A stretch of DNA of 64,000 nucleotides from Methylomonas albis (GCF_014850955.1 NZ_JACXSS010000001.1:4216001-4280000); one strand, 5' to 3'. Shown: positions 21,837-30,305, numbered from the stretch's first letter. The notes: generated by a model not told the origin, from the sequence alone. Made by a program: numbers and translations.

Positions 21837-23420
21837 ATGAGCCAACAAGTCGACAATATTCAACCAAGTTATCCTTTATTCAGAACCGACGAATACAAGG
21901 AAAATCTGGCCAATAAACGTGAGCAATACGAAGAACGTCATCCGCAAGATCAAATTGACGAAGTCTTCCAATGGACGACAACTCAGGAATACCAAGATCT
22001 AAACTTCCAACGCGAAGCGATCACGGTAAACCCTGCAAAAGCTTGCCAACCGCTGGGCGCTGTCCTTTGCGCACTGGGTTTCGAAAAAACCATGCCTTAC
22101 GTGCACGGTTCACAAGGCTGCGTCGCTTACTTCCGTACTTACTTCAACCGTCATTTCAAAGAGCCTATTTCTTGCGTGTCCGACTCTATGACTGAAGACG
22201 CGGCGGTATTCGGCGGTCAAAAAAATATGTTTGCCGGTTTGGAAAATGCTAAAGCATTGTACAAACCAACCATGATCGCAGTATCGACCACCTGTATGGC
22301 TGAAGTTATCGGCGACGACTTGAACGCGTTTATCAACAACGCTAAAAAAGAAGGCCACGTCGATCAAGACTACCCTGTACCATTCGCTCACACCCCTAGC
22401 TTCGTTGGTAGCCATACCACAGGTTGGGACAACATGTTCGAAGGCATTGCTCGCTACTTCACCCTTGAAAAAGGTATGATGCCTGAAGGTAAATACGAAG
22501 TTGGCAGTAACAACAAAATCAACTTAGTCCCTGGCTTTGAAACCTATTTGGGCAACTTCCGCGTCATTCACCGGATGTTGAACGAAATGGGCGTTGACCA
22601 CACTTTGTTGAGCGATCCTACTGAAGTTTTGGATACGCCTGCTGATGGCCACTTCAACATGTATGCCGGTGGCACCACAATCGACGAAGTTACAGATGCG
22701 CCGAATGCGATTACGACCATTCTGTTGCAACCTTGGCAATTGGAAAAAACCAAAAAATTCGTTGAAAACAGTTGGAAACATGACGCACCTAAGCTAAACA
22801 TCCCAATGGGCTTGGAGTGGACCGACCAGTTCCTGATGAAAATCTCCGAACTGACCGGCAAACCGATTCCAAAATCGCTGGAAGTGGAACGCGGCCGTTA
22901 TGTTGACATGATGACTGACTCACACGCTTGGTTACACGGCAAAAAATTCGCCTTGTACGGCGACGCAGACTTTGCTTTAGGTATGACCAAATTCCTGCTG
23001 GAAATGGGCGCCGAGGTAACCGATGTGTTGGTCAACCATGCGAACAAACGTTACAAAAAAGCGGTTGAAGAAGTGTTGAAAGCGTCTCCATACGGCCAAA
23101 CTGCTACAGTACATATTGGTAAGGACTTGTGGCATTTCCGTTCATTGATGTTCACTAACAAACCCGACTTCATGATCGGCAACTCCTACGGTAAATTCAT
23201 TCAACGCGACACCTTTTACAAAGGCGAAGAGTTCGAAGTTCCATTGATCCGTGTTGGCTTCCCAATCTTTGATCGTCACCATCTACACCGCATGACCACT
23301 TTAGGTTACGAAGGCGGCATGTATTTGCTGACCACCATTGTGAATGCCTTGCTGGAACAGTTGGATAAAGAAACCAAAGGCATGGGAACCACCGACTACA
23401 ACTACGATTTGATCCGTTAA
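21837..23420 (+). CDS. nifK: Nitrogenase MoFe protein beta chain
   Basis: 527 residues, the usual length. It completes the P-cluster with Cys ligands in KACQPLGAVLCALGF, GSQGCVAYF and STTCMAEVIGDD. The SVSDSM-like serine segment (SCVSDSMTEDAAVFGG) is also present. The start ATG follows AGGAGA closely. Third gene of the operon, 147 bp after nifD with two hairpins between, and followed by a strong palindrome. Confidence 0.98.
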   Translation: MSQQVDNIQPSYPLFRTDEYKENLANKREQYEERHPQDQIDEVFQWTTTQEYQDLNFQREAITVNPAKACQPLGAVLCALGFEKTMPYVHGSQGCVAYFRTYFNRHFKEPISCVSDSMTEDAAVFGGQKNMFAGLENAKALYKPTMIAVSTTCMAEVIGDDLNAFINNAKKEGHVDQDYPVPFAHTPSFVGSHTTGWDNMFEGIARYFTLEKGMMPEGKYEVGSNNKINLVPGFETYLGNFRVIHRMLNEMGVDHTLLSDPTEVLDTPADGHFNMYAGGTTIDEVTDAPNAITTILLQPWQLEKTKKFVENSWKHDAPKLNIPMGLEWTDQFLMKISELTGKPIPKSLEVERGRYVDMMTDSHAWLHGKKFALYGDADFALGMTKFLLEMGAEVTDVLVNHANKRYKKAVEEVLKASPYGQTATVHIGKDLWHFRSLMFTNKPDFMIGNSYGKFIQRDTFYKGEEFEVPLIRVGFPIFDRHHLHRMTTLGYEGGMYLLTTIVNALLEQLDKETKGMGTTDYNYDLIR

Positions 23421-23426
23421 TCGTAG

Positions 23427-23452
23427 GGTGGGCACCGATGGCGGTGCCCACC
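23427..23452. repeat. Perfect 10-bp hairpin after nifK (same dispersed repeat family)
   Basis: GGTGGGCACC-GATGGC-GGTGCCCACC directly behind the nifK stop, preceded by CGTAG as in the nifD-nifK copy. No T-run. It may attenuate or stabilise the transcript between nifHDK and nifT. Confidence 0.75.
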
Positions 23453-23477
23453 GCTTCTTAAGCTAGTCAACCACATC

Positions 23478-23561
23478 GTGTCGGGTTACGGCGCATGGAT
23501 AGGTAATTGCTCCTGCATTACCTATCCTTCTGCATCCATGCAGTCGTAACCCGACCTACAC
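23478..23561. repeat. Large nested inverted repeat before nifT
   Basis: Outer arms GTCGGGTTACG and CGTAACCCGAC enclose inner arms GGATAGGTAAT and ATTACCTATCC, with GCATGGAT/ATCCATGC between them. The whole 84 bp can fold into one long stem. It resembles the CGGGTTACG-type repeats common in proteobacterial intergenic DNA. Confidence 0.7.
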
Positions 23562-23578
23562 TTGTCTGGAGAATCCCA

Positions 23579-23800
23579 ATGCCTAGCGTCATGCTCAGGA
23601 AACGTGAAGACGGCAAATTGCTGTTCTACATTGCCAAAAAAGACCTGGAAGAAACCATCGAATCCTTAGAGTTCGACACCCCTGACAAATGGGGCGGCGA
23701 AGTCGTGTTAGGCGACGGTTCAAAATATTACTTTGAGCCTTTGGATACTCCGCCTAAAATCCCCATGACTTTACAAGCTAAACGTCTATCGGAATTATGA
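23579..23800 (+). CDS. nifT: NifT/FixU family protein
   Basis: 73 residues, matching the short NifT family found directly after nifK in many diazotrophs. MPSVMLRKREDGKLLFYIAK is the family start and WGGEVVLGDGSKYYFEPL the conserved core. Its function is unresolved; deletion has little effect in Klebsiella and Azotobacter. The start at 23579 is set by TGGAGA just upstream; an in-frame extension to 23507 would run through the repeat and is rejected. Confidence 0.93.
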   Translation: MPSVMLRKREDGKLLFYIAKKDLEETIESLEFDTPDKWGGEVVLGDGSKYYFEPLDTPPKIPMTLQAKRLSEL

Positions 23801-23807
23801 GGCTACC

Positions 23808-24008
23808 ATGACTTTATACATTGTTGCTGACGAATGTATCTCCTGCGGCGATTGCCTACCCGTCTGTCCAACGGACTCAATTAAGGAAGGTGCGATCGTC
23901 TTTGAAATCAACAAAAAGACATGCACAGAATGCAATGGCGACTTCGACGAACCACAATGCGTCAAGGTTTGCCCAATCGACAACTGTATTTTGCCTGTAG
24001 CGGCGTAA
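23808..24008 (+). CDS. 2[4Fe-4S] ferredoxin of the nif cluster (FdxN-like)
   Basis: 66 residues with two cluster motifs. The first is CISCGDCLPVCP; the second is CTEC with an 8-residue insert and then CVKVCP, the pattern of Alvin-type ferredoxins. It is a likely low-potential electron donor to NifH or to FeMo-co assembly. It begins 7 bp after nifT and ends 4 bp before nafY, so it is part of the operon. Confidence 0.9.
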   Translation: MTLYIVADECISCGDCLPVCPTDSIKEGAIVFEINKKTCTECNGDFDEPQCVKVCPIDNCILPVAA

Positions 24009-24012
24009 CGCC

Positions 24013-24705
24013 ATGAGCCAGTCTACCTTAACCCGGGAACTGGCCCTGCGCATCGGGCTTGCGGCTCGCGCCCTGCCCGATACCCCTCCCAAACTTTTCA
24101 TATCAGTGTTGCGTGCCTGTACCGGGCCGGTTTTAAACGACAAAAGCTTAGCGGAACTCGGCGAAACCCAGTTTCGACAAGCACTGAACAATTTCGGTAT
24201 CGCCGCCGATGCTGACAGCATCTGCGAATCGCTGAATATCCTGCAAAATGCCGAGGCCAAAAGGCCGGAAGCCGATAGCCCGCTATTACCCGAAACCGCC
24301 AGCTCGATCCGCATTGCTATTGGCAGCGACGATCCGCAAACAGTCAGCGGCCATTTCGGTTCGTGCCGACAGTTTTTGGTCTATCAGATTGCGGCCGACG
24401 ACGCCCGTCTCATTGATGTGCGTAGCATCGATAGCGAAGCGCAACGACAACATGACGACAAAAATGTTTACCGCGCGGAACTGATAGCCGATTGCCGAGT
24501 GCTGTATATTGCCTCTATCGGCGGTCCGGCGGCGGCGAAAATTATCAAATACGGCATTCATCCGGTCAAAGCCGATCAGGGCGAAGCCATAACCCAAATT
24601 ATCAAGCAGCTGCAAATCGTTTTAGCGCATGCCCCGCCACCGTGGCTCGCCAAATCGATGGGCATCCAGCCCGTGCAACGAATTTGTTTCGAACAGGAAT
24701 CTTAG
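24013..24705 (+). CDS. nafY: NafY-like nitrogenase accessory protein (NifX-domain)
   Basis: 230 residues. The N-terminal ~95 residues match the alpha-helical NafY N-domain that contacts apo-NifDK. The C-terminal part (about 97-215) is a NifX/NifB-type FeMo-co carrier domain with IRIAIGSDD, VSGHFGSCRQFLVYQI and IGGPAAAKIIKYGIHPVK. NafY binds FeMo-co and stabilises apo-dinitrogenase in Azotobacter, where it also follows nifT. The NafY name rests on this two-domain form and position; NifX or NifY are alternatives. Confidence 0.85.
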   Translation: MSQSTLTRELALRIGLAARALPDTPPKLFISVLRACTGPVLNDKSLAELGETQFRQALNNFGIAADADSICESLNILQNAEAKRPEADSPLLPETASSIRIAIGSDDPQTVSGHFGSCRQFLVYQIAADDARLIDVRSIDSEAQRQHDDKNVYRAELIADCRVLYIASIGGPAAAKIIKYGIHPVKADQGEAITQIIKQLQIVLAHAPPPWLAKSMGIQPVQRICFEQES

Positions 24706-24707
24706 CG

Positions 24708-24974
24708 ATGATTAGTCCAGAGCAACTACAAACCATAGCCAACAAAATTAACGGCCACGTCTTGGACGAAACCGTGGTGAGTGGACTGCGCGGCGAATAT
24801 CCCGGCGTGCATTTCACCTATTGCATGGATGACGACCTGCCTAACAATGAACCCTTATTCGAAGGCGCCGGCTTCAATCTTTATCTGGTCGATGGCCGGG
24901 AACATTGTTTACGGATTACCGATAATTACGAGAATGCCTCAGGCATTGTAATAGCAGAAGTTATCCCCGAATAA
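24708..24974 (+). CDS. Nif-cluster protein of DUF6129 type
   Basis: 88 residues, MISPEQLQTIANKI onward, acidic and soluble with no cofactor motif. It matches the small DUF6129-type protein found after nafY in gammaproteobacterial nif clusters (recognised from memory). Start ATG 24708 lies 2 bp after the nafY stop. A longer frame beginning inside nafY is rejected. Role unknown; expression with nifHDK is inferred from position. Confidence 0.75.
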   Translation: MISPEQLQTIANKINGHVLDETVVSGLRGEYPGVHFTYCMDDDLPNNEPLFEGAGFNLYLVDGREHCLRITDNYENASGIVIAEVIPE

Positions 24975-24983
24975 GGCGATAAC

Positions 24984-25748
24984 ATGGCGGAACAAGACAG
25001 CCCTGTTACTCTGCCCGTCGCCGATTGCAGCCTCTGCCCATTCCGGGGGAAAACCCTGTTAATGGGCCGCTGCATGCCCGGCGATACTTGCGTGTTCATC
25101 AATAGCGGCCGGCAGATCGACCGCTTCTTTCGGGTCAATCCGGCTTATGCCCCGCATTATCTGCAGGACCCGTTCTGGGAACGCCGCGCCATCGCCGTAC
25201 GCTACGCACCGCTAAAAGCCTTATCGGCGCTGATCACCGACGAAGACGAAGTAGTGCGCCGCGCCGTGGCTTTTCGGCTTCCGGCCCAGCAACTACAGGC
25301 CTTGATCGAGGATCCGGACCGCGAAGTACGGATGACGGTCGCTGACCGTATCGATCTGGAACATCTGGAATTGCTGGCTAACGATCCCGACTATATCGTG
25401 CGTTTGATGGTAGCCAAACGCCTAGCGCCAGGCCGCTTGTTTCGCTTTATCAAGGATGAGGACCTGCAAGTACGCAAACGCGTTGCCGAAAGGCTGCCGG
25501 AAGTCAGCCTGGGGCTGATGGCTGCCGACCATTCACCGGATGTGCGCCGTATCGTCGCGGAACGCATGTCGCCGGATGACGCGACCATGCTACTAAATGA
25601 CAGCGACTGGGTAGTACGCTACACTGCGGCACTAAAAGTAGATCCGGCCCATTTAGCCGGACTAGCCGACGATCCCGAACCGGATGTCCGCGAACTAGTG
25701 CAGCAACGCTTAACTTCAAACTCTACTCCTGAAGCCGATCATGACTGA
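24984..25748 (+). CDS. lrv: LRV protein: 4Fe-4S cluster plus leucine-rich-repeat-variant solenoid
   Basis: 254 residues. The N-terminus carries four Cys in an LRV FeS4 arrangement, C15-x2-C18-x11-C30-x5-C36, followed by a solenoid of about eight 24-residue repeats of the kind LxxLxxDPDxxVRxxVAxRL. The protein with this fold was described from the nif region of Azotobacter vinelandii. Its function is unknown. The last 8 bp overlap the next gene, showing tight coupling. Confidence 0.88.
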   Translation: MAEQDSPVTLPVADCSLCPFRGKTLLMGRCMPGDTCVFINSGRQIDRFFRVNPAYAPHYLQDPFWERRAIAVRYAPLKALSALITDEDEVVRRAVAFRLPAQQLQALIEDPDREVRMTVADRIDLEHLELLANDPDYIVRLMVAKRLAPGRLFRFIKDEDLQVRKRVAERLPEVSLGLMAADHSPDVRRIVAERMSPDDATMLLNDSDWVVRYTAALKVDPAHLAGLADDPEPDVRELVQQRLTSNSTPEADHD

Positions 25749-26703
25749 ATCAAGACTCAATCTTGCCGGACAAGACATTACCGATTGTTGTAAAAAAATC
25801 ATCCCCGGTCAAACCGACGATTTACTGCTCAGCAAACTACAGGCGCTGATCCCCGACCACCCTATCCGTTTGGCATTAACCGGCGATGAATGGTACCGGC
25901 TAGGCGGCGTGGTGGATATGGACGGCAAACGCATCGCCAACGATTTAATCGAATGGGTGGAACGCAGCTATCTGGAATGCGGGCAAAACCTGCAAACCCT
26001 GATCGATTACACGCTGGAACAAAAGCTGATAGCCACCAAACAGACCGGCAAAACCCTGTATTTTGTGGTTCAGACCGGTACCAAAGCCGAAGACTTTACC
26101 TTGATCGAAATCGATAAAACCCACGAAGTGTCGGACCGGATGCTGGTGGATGAAAACAATCCGCCCGACGACCTGGAAGAATTCATCGACCCGTTGCAGC
26201 CCTTTTGCATCGAGAGTTTCGGCTTTGGACATTCAAGATATACCTACCGGCGCAAAACCGATGTCAAGCTGTTCATGGAAGTCATCAACGAGCGTCATCC
26301 CGGTGAACATCCCGTTCAACGCTTCATGGAAGACTGGAACCGCAGCAGTGCCGGTCAGAAACACAGCATGTCCGAAGACTGGATTATCCGCCCCTACCGG
26401 CACACCGGCCGCTTTGGCGAACAAATCGTCAACGTGGAAATCGTCAACACCCACAAAAACAATTTGCCGCATTTGGAAAACTTCGCCGGTAAAAAAGGCA
26501 GCGCTTTAAGTAATGTCCTAAGCCGCTTCGACCGCCAGGCCGGCTATCCATTTGCCTGGTACTTCTACATGGTGAAAGGCAAGCTGGTCTCAACCTACAG
26601 CGCCGAGTCGGTCTACAAGGACATCTCAGGGGATTTTGCGTATTTGCCGGAGAGGGACGAGGCGGTGTTACGGGATTGGATTTCTACGCCGTATAACGTT
26701 TGA
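25741..26703 (+). CDS. Unknown protein at the end of the nif operon
   Basis: 320 residues, soluble, no signal peptide, no helix long enough to span a membrane, no obvious cofactor motif. It starts 8 bp inside lrv, so it is translated with it and probably belongs to nitrogen fixation. Conserved-looking stretches include LALTGDEWYRLGG, SFGFGHSRYTYRRK and YPFAWYFYMVKGK. I do not recognise the family. Confidence 0.7.
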   Translation: MTESRLNLAGQDITDCCKKIIPGQTDDLLLSKLQALIPDHPIRLALTGDEWYRLGGVVDMDGKRIANDLIEWVERSYLECGQNLQTLIDYTLEQKLIATKQTGKTLYFVVQTGTKAEDFTLIEIDKTHEVSDRMLVDENNPPDDLEEFIDPLQPFCIESFGFGHSRYTYRRKTDVKLFMEVINERHPGEHPVQRFMEDWNRSSAGQKHSMSEDWIIRPYRHTGRFGEQIVNVEIVNTHKNNLPHLENFAGKKGSALSNVLSRFDRQAGYPFAWYFYMVKGKLVSTYSAESVYKDISGDFAYLPERDEAVLRDWISTPYNV

Positions 26704-26710
26704 TTTTTTT

Positions 26711-26963
26711 GTGTCGCTAACGCGACGGTTGTTTTTATGTCGGGTCTCGGCCCGACAGCCGAGATACTTTTCTTTGCTTGTCCAAAGAAAAGTACCCAAA
26801 AGAAAAGACACCCGGATGCCGCTTATTTCCTGCGCTCCTCGCTTTTGAACGGGGTTGCCGAAAGGGGCTTCCTGCCCCTTCGGCAACGTGCGGCATCCCA
26901 TGCCGCACCCCTAACGGGCTATTCCGTTCAAAAGCTCCGGTGCTCGGCGCGGCATACGGGGGA
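26711..26963 (+). repeat. Long dispersed repeat, copy A
   Basis: About 250 bp beginning GTGTCGCTAACGCGAC. It holds palindromes at 26739-26756 (around TCGGG/CCCGA) and at 26765-26794 (TACTTTTCTTTG with CAAAGAAAAGTA), and ends near GCTCGGCGCGGCATACGGG. The same blocks recur inverted at 27861-28113 and, shortened, at 28161-28245. From 26964 to 27225 I see no gene. Confidence 0.8.
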
Positions 26964-27225
26964 ATTCGTCTCAAAATCGAAGCTCAAACCAATAAGTCAA
27001 TTTTTAACCTCTTCGTGCTGCCGTTTACTTGCACCCAAACAAAATTGACGAGCAGAAATGATCTCCCGACTAGGCCAACCTTCTAATTCACTTCTAACAG
27101 ATATTATCCAATTCTGGAAGATTTACAGATCCTATCCAGGCACACACATATTTACTAACCACATCTCTCGTATTGACTAAAAATGACTAGTAGGATAGTC
27201 TTTTTGCTTCACCTGGGAGAATGAA

Positions 27226-27735
27226 ATGAACAGCATCGAACCTAAACTAGTCAAGCTAAAAGGACACCTTGAGTCAGCTGCCTTTATGGTAAGCAAGGGC
27301 GCTTTAGAGAAGGAAGCTCATTCGGAAATCGTACAAAGTCTTGTCATATTATCCGAAATTGAAGGTATGCTAGCAAACCCCATGGAGGTAGAAGTCTATA
27401 AGAAATCAGACATGCGGGAGATAAACAAAGTTAACAGGCGGCTTAAACTTTGGGCAAAGCGACAAAATCAAATAAATTCGAAAATATTAAACGCATTCCT
27501 AAAATTAGAACGCTCAGGTGTAACAACAATAACCGAAACTGACATTAGAAATGAACTTCCAGAGGAAAAATCCTTTGAAAGTAATTTTGTGCAGATGAAA
27601 ATTATCGCAGAAAAGAATCATGGAAAAATCTTCGAACAATACGGCGATAACATAGCCCTCTGGAATCCAGTGATTGCTGGGGTACGTGAGTATGAAAATT
27701 TAGTGTTTGAAAAAGCCGTAAGACGCAATTCGTAG
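27226..27735 (+). CDS. Hypothetical protein, AT-rich, between inverted repeat copies
   Basis: 169 residues, mostly helical and charged, with no signal peptide or known motif. Start chosen at ATG 27226 after GGGAGA (27215-27220). The gene is visibly richer in A and T than its neighbours and stands alone between two inverted copies of a 250-bp repeat, which suggests acquisition with or between repeats. I do not recognise the family. Confidence 0.6.
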   Translation: MNSIEPKLVKLKGHLESAAFMVSKGALEKEAHSEIVQSLVILSEIEGMLANPMEVEVYKKSDMREINKVNRRLKLWAKRQNQINSKILNAFLKLERSGVTTITETDIRNELPEEKSFESNFVQMKIIAEKNHGKIFEQYGDNIALWNPVIAGVREYENLVFEKAVRRNS

Positions 27736-27860
27736 GGCGTCAATAGGAGTAGCCGTATTGCGCCATATGTGAGCCTTAAATCATTCGGCGCATTACGCTA
27801 TCGCTAATGCGCTCCACAAAACCCCATACAAAATAAACTGCGGAGTTGGCACGGGGTTTC

Positions 27861-28113
27861 TCCCGTATGCCGCGCCGAGCACCGGAGCTTTTATCGAGAA
27901 TAGCCCGAAGGGGCACCGCATGGATGCGGTGCGTCGGCGGAGGGGCTGGGAAGCCCCTTCTGCCGACCCTCGATAAAAGCTTCGGAGCGCAGGACCAAAG
28001 CGGCATCCGGGTGTCTTTTCTTTTGGATACTTTTCTTTGGACAAGCAAAGAAAAGTATCGCGGTTGTCGGTCCGCGAACCGACATTAAAATAGCCGTCGC
28101 GCCAGCGACACAC
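27861..28113 (-). repeat. Long dispersed repeat, copy B (inverted relative to copy A)
   Basis: Reverse complement of copy A over its whole length. It has the same GCCGCGCCGAGCACCGGAGC block, the GCGGCATCCGGGTGTCTTTTC block, the palindrome ACTTTTCTTTG/CAAAGAAAAGT and the terminal TCGCGCCAGCGACAC. The central loop region differs in sequence but keeps its own self-complementarity (CACCGCAT/ATGCGGTG), so structure rather than sequence is conserved there. Confidence 0.8.
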
Positions 28114-28126
28114 AAACATCAAACCC

Positions 28127-28159
28127 GCGTGGGCACAAAAACCGTGCCCACCCTACGTC
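28127..28159. repeat. GTGGGCAC hairpin repeat, same family as in the nif operon
   Basis: CGTGGGCAC-AAAAACC-GTGCCCACCCTACG; the right arm is the inverse of the CGTAGGGTGGGCAC block after nifD and nifK. It sits between copies B and C of the long repeat. Confidence 0.75.
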
Positions 28160-28160
28160 G

Positions 28161-28245
28161 CTTTCTTTTGGCGGAGCAAAAGAAAGTACCTCGGCTGTCG
28201 GGCCGAGACCCGACTTCTAAAACAGCAGTCGCGTTAGCGACACAT
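28161..28245 (-). repeat. Long dispersed repeat, copy C (short, inverted)
   Basis: Holds only one end of the repeat: CTTTCTTTTG/CAAAAGAAAG palindrome, GGCTGTCGGGCCGAGACCCGAC and TCGCGTTAGCGACAC. It is nearly the inverse of the first 80 bp of copy A, closer to A than to B in the GTCGGGTCTCGGCCCGAC part. Confidence 0.75.
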
Positions 28246-28300
28246 AGTCCCCATCACCACATGGGCCCAAAACCCCATACCCACCAAAAACAAATCTCCC

Positions 28301-29830
28301 TCAATCACTCGCCGTTTTAAACCGGGCGGTAGCGCCCAATAAGCCAATCACGAAGAAGGCCGTCCCCACCAAGGTAAACCGCAGATTCAGATTATCAATC
28401 GCCAAATCATCCGTCGCATACAGCATAAAAATCACCGCAATCCCGCCCCAGGCTAGAAACCGCAACACGGCGGAAATGACGGTTTTGCTCAAAGCTTCCG
28501 CTTCGCTGGCCGGCGCGTCCATCCGGTAGGCGACAAAACCGCTGATCAGGGCTGGCATGATTCCCCAGCGCGCATGGTCGAGGAAACTATCCAGGAAATC
28601 AAAGTCATCCCGATGATAAAACGTCAGCTCTAGGATGAATGTCGATATGGTGGTACTGACCACGAAGCCGACAAACATCACCGCCATGTAGAAGCCATAA
28701 TAGTGTTCGGCGGGTTCCTGTTGGTGTCTGAAGGCGATACTCCGCATTACGAACACTAGCGCAATCGGCAATACATAAATCGCCACCGAATACGCTATCC
28801 AGCGTAAGGTGGTATAGCTAAAGTGCGCCAGCGGCGTACCCGGAAACAGAAATACATTGTGCAGCGCCACCGACACTTCGCGGCCCAAAATCACGCCAAA
28901 CGCTGTCGCCGCGGCAAATATCAGCACGTATTTATACGTATGCTTCAAGCGCGCTTCGTGGACATTGCCGCCGAGTTTTTTCACGGTGGTCCACATATCG
29001 TCCTCACTGGGACTGCCGAATACTACCGCCGCCGCCAGTAACCGGCAAAGCAGGCCGGTTAGCCGATCCAAATCCTTTAGCAGATTGACGGTTTTGGTGT
29101 AATGCGGCTCGGCTTCTTTCCAAACTGCGACTTTTTCCGACATAGCGTTGTAGGAGATACAAATTTCCCCCCATTTCAGCGAGGGCTCGCTGAACAGGCG
29201 TCGATATGAAGATTGATCGGCATAATGTTGGATCTGGTCAAACAACAGGCTGTTATGGGCCCATTTATATTCAACCGTCGCGCCGGATTTATCAAAATCG
29301 CCCGAGTCTATGCTTTGCACCAATAGCCGATCGGCGATTTGTGCTTTTATTTTATCGTCCGCCGCCGATAGCCGGGATTTGATCAGGGCGTTGTAAACTT
29401 CGACGGCTTTGGTCGGAATTGCAAACGCGTCGTGTATGCTGTCCCGTAAAATCAGCAAGGGGTTAAAGGGGTTTTCCCACCCGGCAAAAAACAACATTAT
29501 GCCGGCGGCGATGAGCGGCAACAGTTTATTGCCGTCCAGACCGTAGAGCAGATTCACCAACTCTCCTGCGCGCAATTGGCTGACGATCAGCGTTACCAGC
29601 GGCTCCAACGGCAACCACTGCCAGGTCAGCAAGCAGAATAATACCGCCATTAACGCGCAGTAAAGGGCAATCCCGGTCCAGTAAGTGCTGCGCCGAATAA
29701 AGTACTGCGGCAGGGTGGGTTCCGCACCGAGCTGAATCCGGCGCTTCTGAAACGAGCGGTAAGCCAAAAAGGAGGCCGCCGCAGCACCGAGAAGCTCAAT
29801 CGCCATATTGATCAGAAATTCGATAGTCAT
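28301..29830 (-). CDS. Polytopic membrane protein of unknown function
   Basis: 509 residues. About three hydrophobic segments precede residue 125. A soluble, helical middle of about 170 residues follows, and then about six more hydrophobic segments from about 300 to the end. There is no transporter signature, cofactor site or known receptor motif that I recognise. No co-directional neighbour is close, so it appears monocistronic; the nearest gene downstream in its direction lies beyond the repeat cluster. The protein is full length with an ATG start at 29830. Confidence 0.65.
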   Translation of the reverse strand: MTIEFLINMAIELLGAAAASFLAYRSFQKRRIQLGAEPTLPQYFIRRSTYWTGIALYCALMAVLFCLLTWQWLPLEPLVTLIVSQLRAGELVNLLYGLDGNKLLPLIAAGIMLFFAGWENPFNPLLILRDSIHDAFAIPTKAVEVYNALIKSRLSAADDKIKAQIADRLLVQSIDSGDFDKSGATVEYKWAHNSLLFDQIQHYADQSSYRRLFSEPSLKWGEICISYNAMSEKVAVWKEAEPHYTKTVNLLKDLDRLTGLLCRLLAAAVVFGSPSEDDMWTTVKKLGGNVHEARLKHTYKYVLIFAAATAFGVILGREVSVALHNVFLFPGTPLAHFSYTTLRWIAYSVAIYVLPIALVFVMRSIAFRHQQEPAEHYYGFYMAVMFVGFVVSTTISTFILELTFYHRDDFDFLDSFLDHARWGIMPALISGFVAYRMDAPASEAEALSKTVISAVLRFLAWGGIAVIFMLYATDDLAIDNLNLRFTLVGTAFFVIGLLGATARFKTASD

Positions 29831-30123
29831 GTTTCCAGAGTGTTTGAATTAAGTGTTGTCGCTTTGCCGTAGACCCTAAGGCTTAAACTTCAGGGCGTCA
29901 AGACAATAAGCATATTCTGACCAGCAACGCAGCATGGCTGCAAATGCATCGCGTCGCCGGTAAGTCTCGATTGCCGGGCGCAAGTTCCAAAAAAGATAAG
30001 ATCTGTTACCAAAAAGCGCTGGAAGCCGGGTAGCAATTGACAAACTGGCGAGATAATCAACAGCCTATGAGCATTGATCAAGCGCCGAATTGGCGCTTTA
30101 CTTGAACTAAGAAGGAAACACGA

Positions 30124-30305
30124 AGAAGATCTCCCGCCTGCGCCGTCTGATACTTTCGTCCTTGAACCGAAGGCTCAAGTGGAAACCAAATCCAATCAAT
30201 CAGGCTTCCTGAATAAACAGGCATGCGCACCATGAATGGCAAAAAGTTTCCGGGGTAAAAACAGGTTCAGGAAACACCCAGTACTGCTCGAACGCCGCAG
30301 GAGAT
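30124..30305 (-). ncRNA. ssrS: 6S RNA
   Basis: About 180 nt directly downstream of zapA on the same strand, the usual place in Gammaproteobacteria. The 5' end ATCTCCTGC pairs with the 3' GCGGGAGAT to close the molecule. The 3' half has CTTGAGCCTTCGGTTCAAGG and a later GGCGCAGGCGGGAGATC, as in E. coli 6S, and the middle has GTGCGCATGCCTG. A -10-like TATAAG lies at 30310-30315 (minus strand). 6S RNA binds sigma-70 RNA polymerase in stationary phase. Ends are approximate. Between 29831 and 30123 I see no gene, only a GC hairpin near 30079-30097. Confidence 0.83.

Noticed and set aside
26737..27086. Two overlapping reading frames inside repeat copy A
   Set aside because: They are made by the repeat itself (also present in copies B and C) and keep no frame-specific constraint. 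They belong to the set of spurious proteins seen wherever this repeat occurs.
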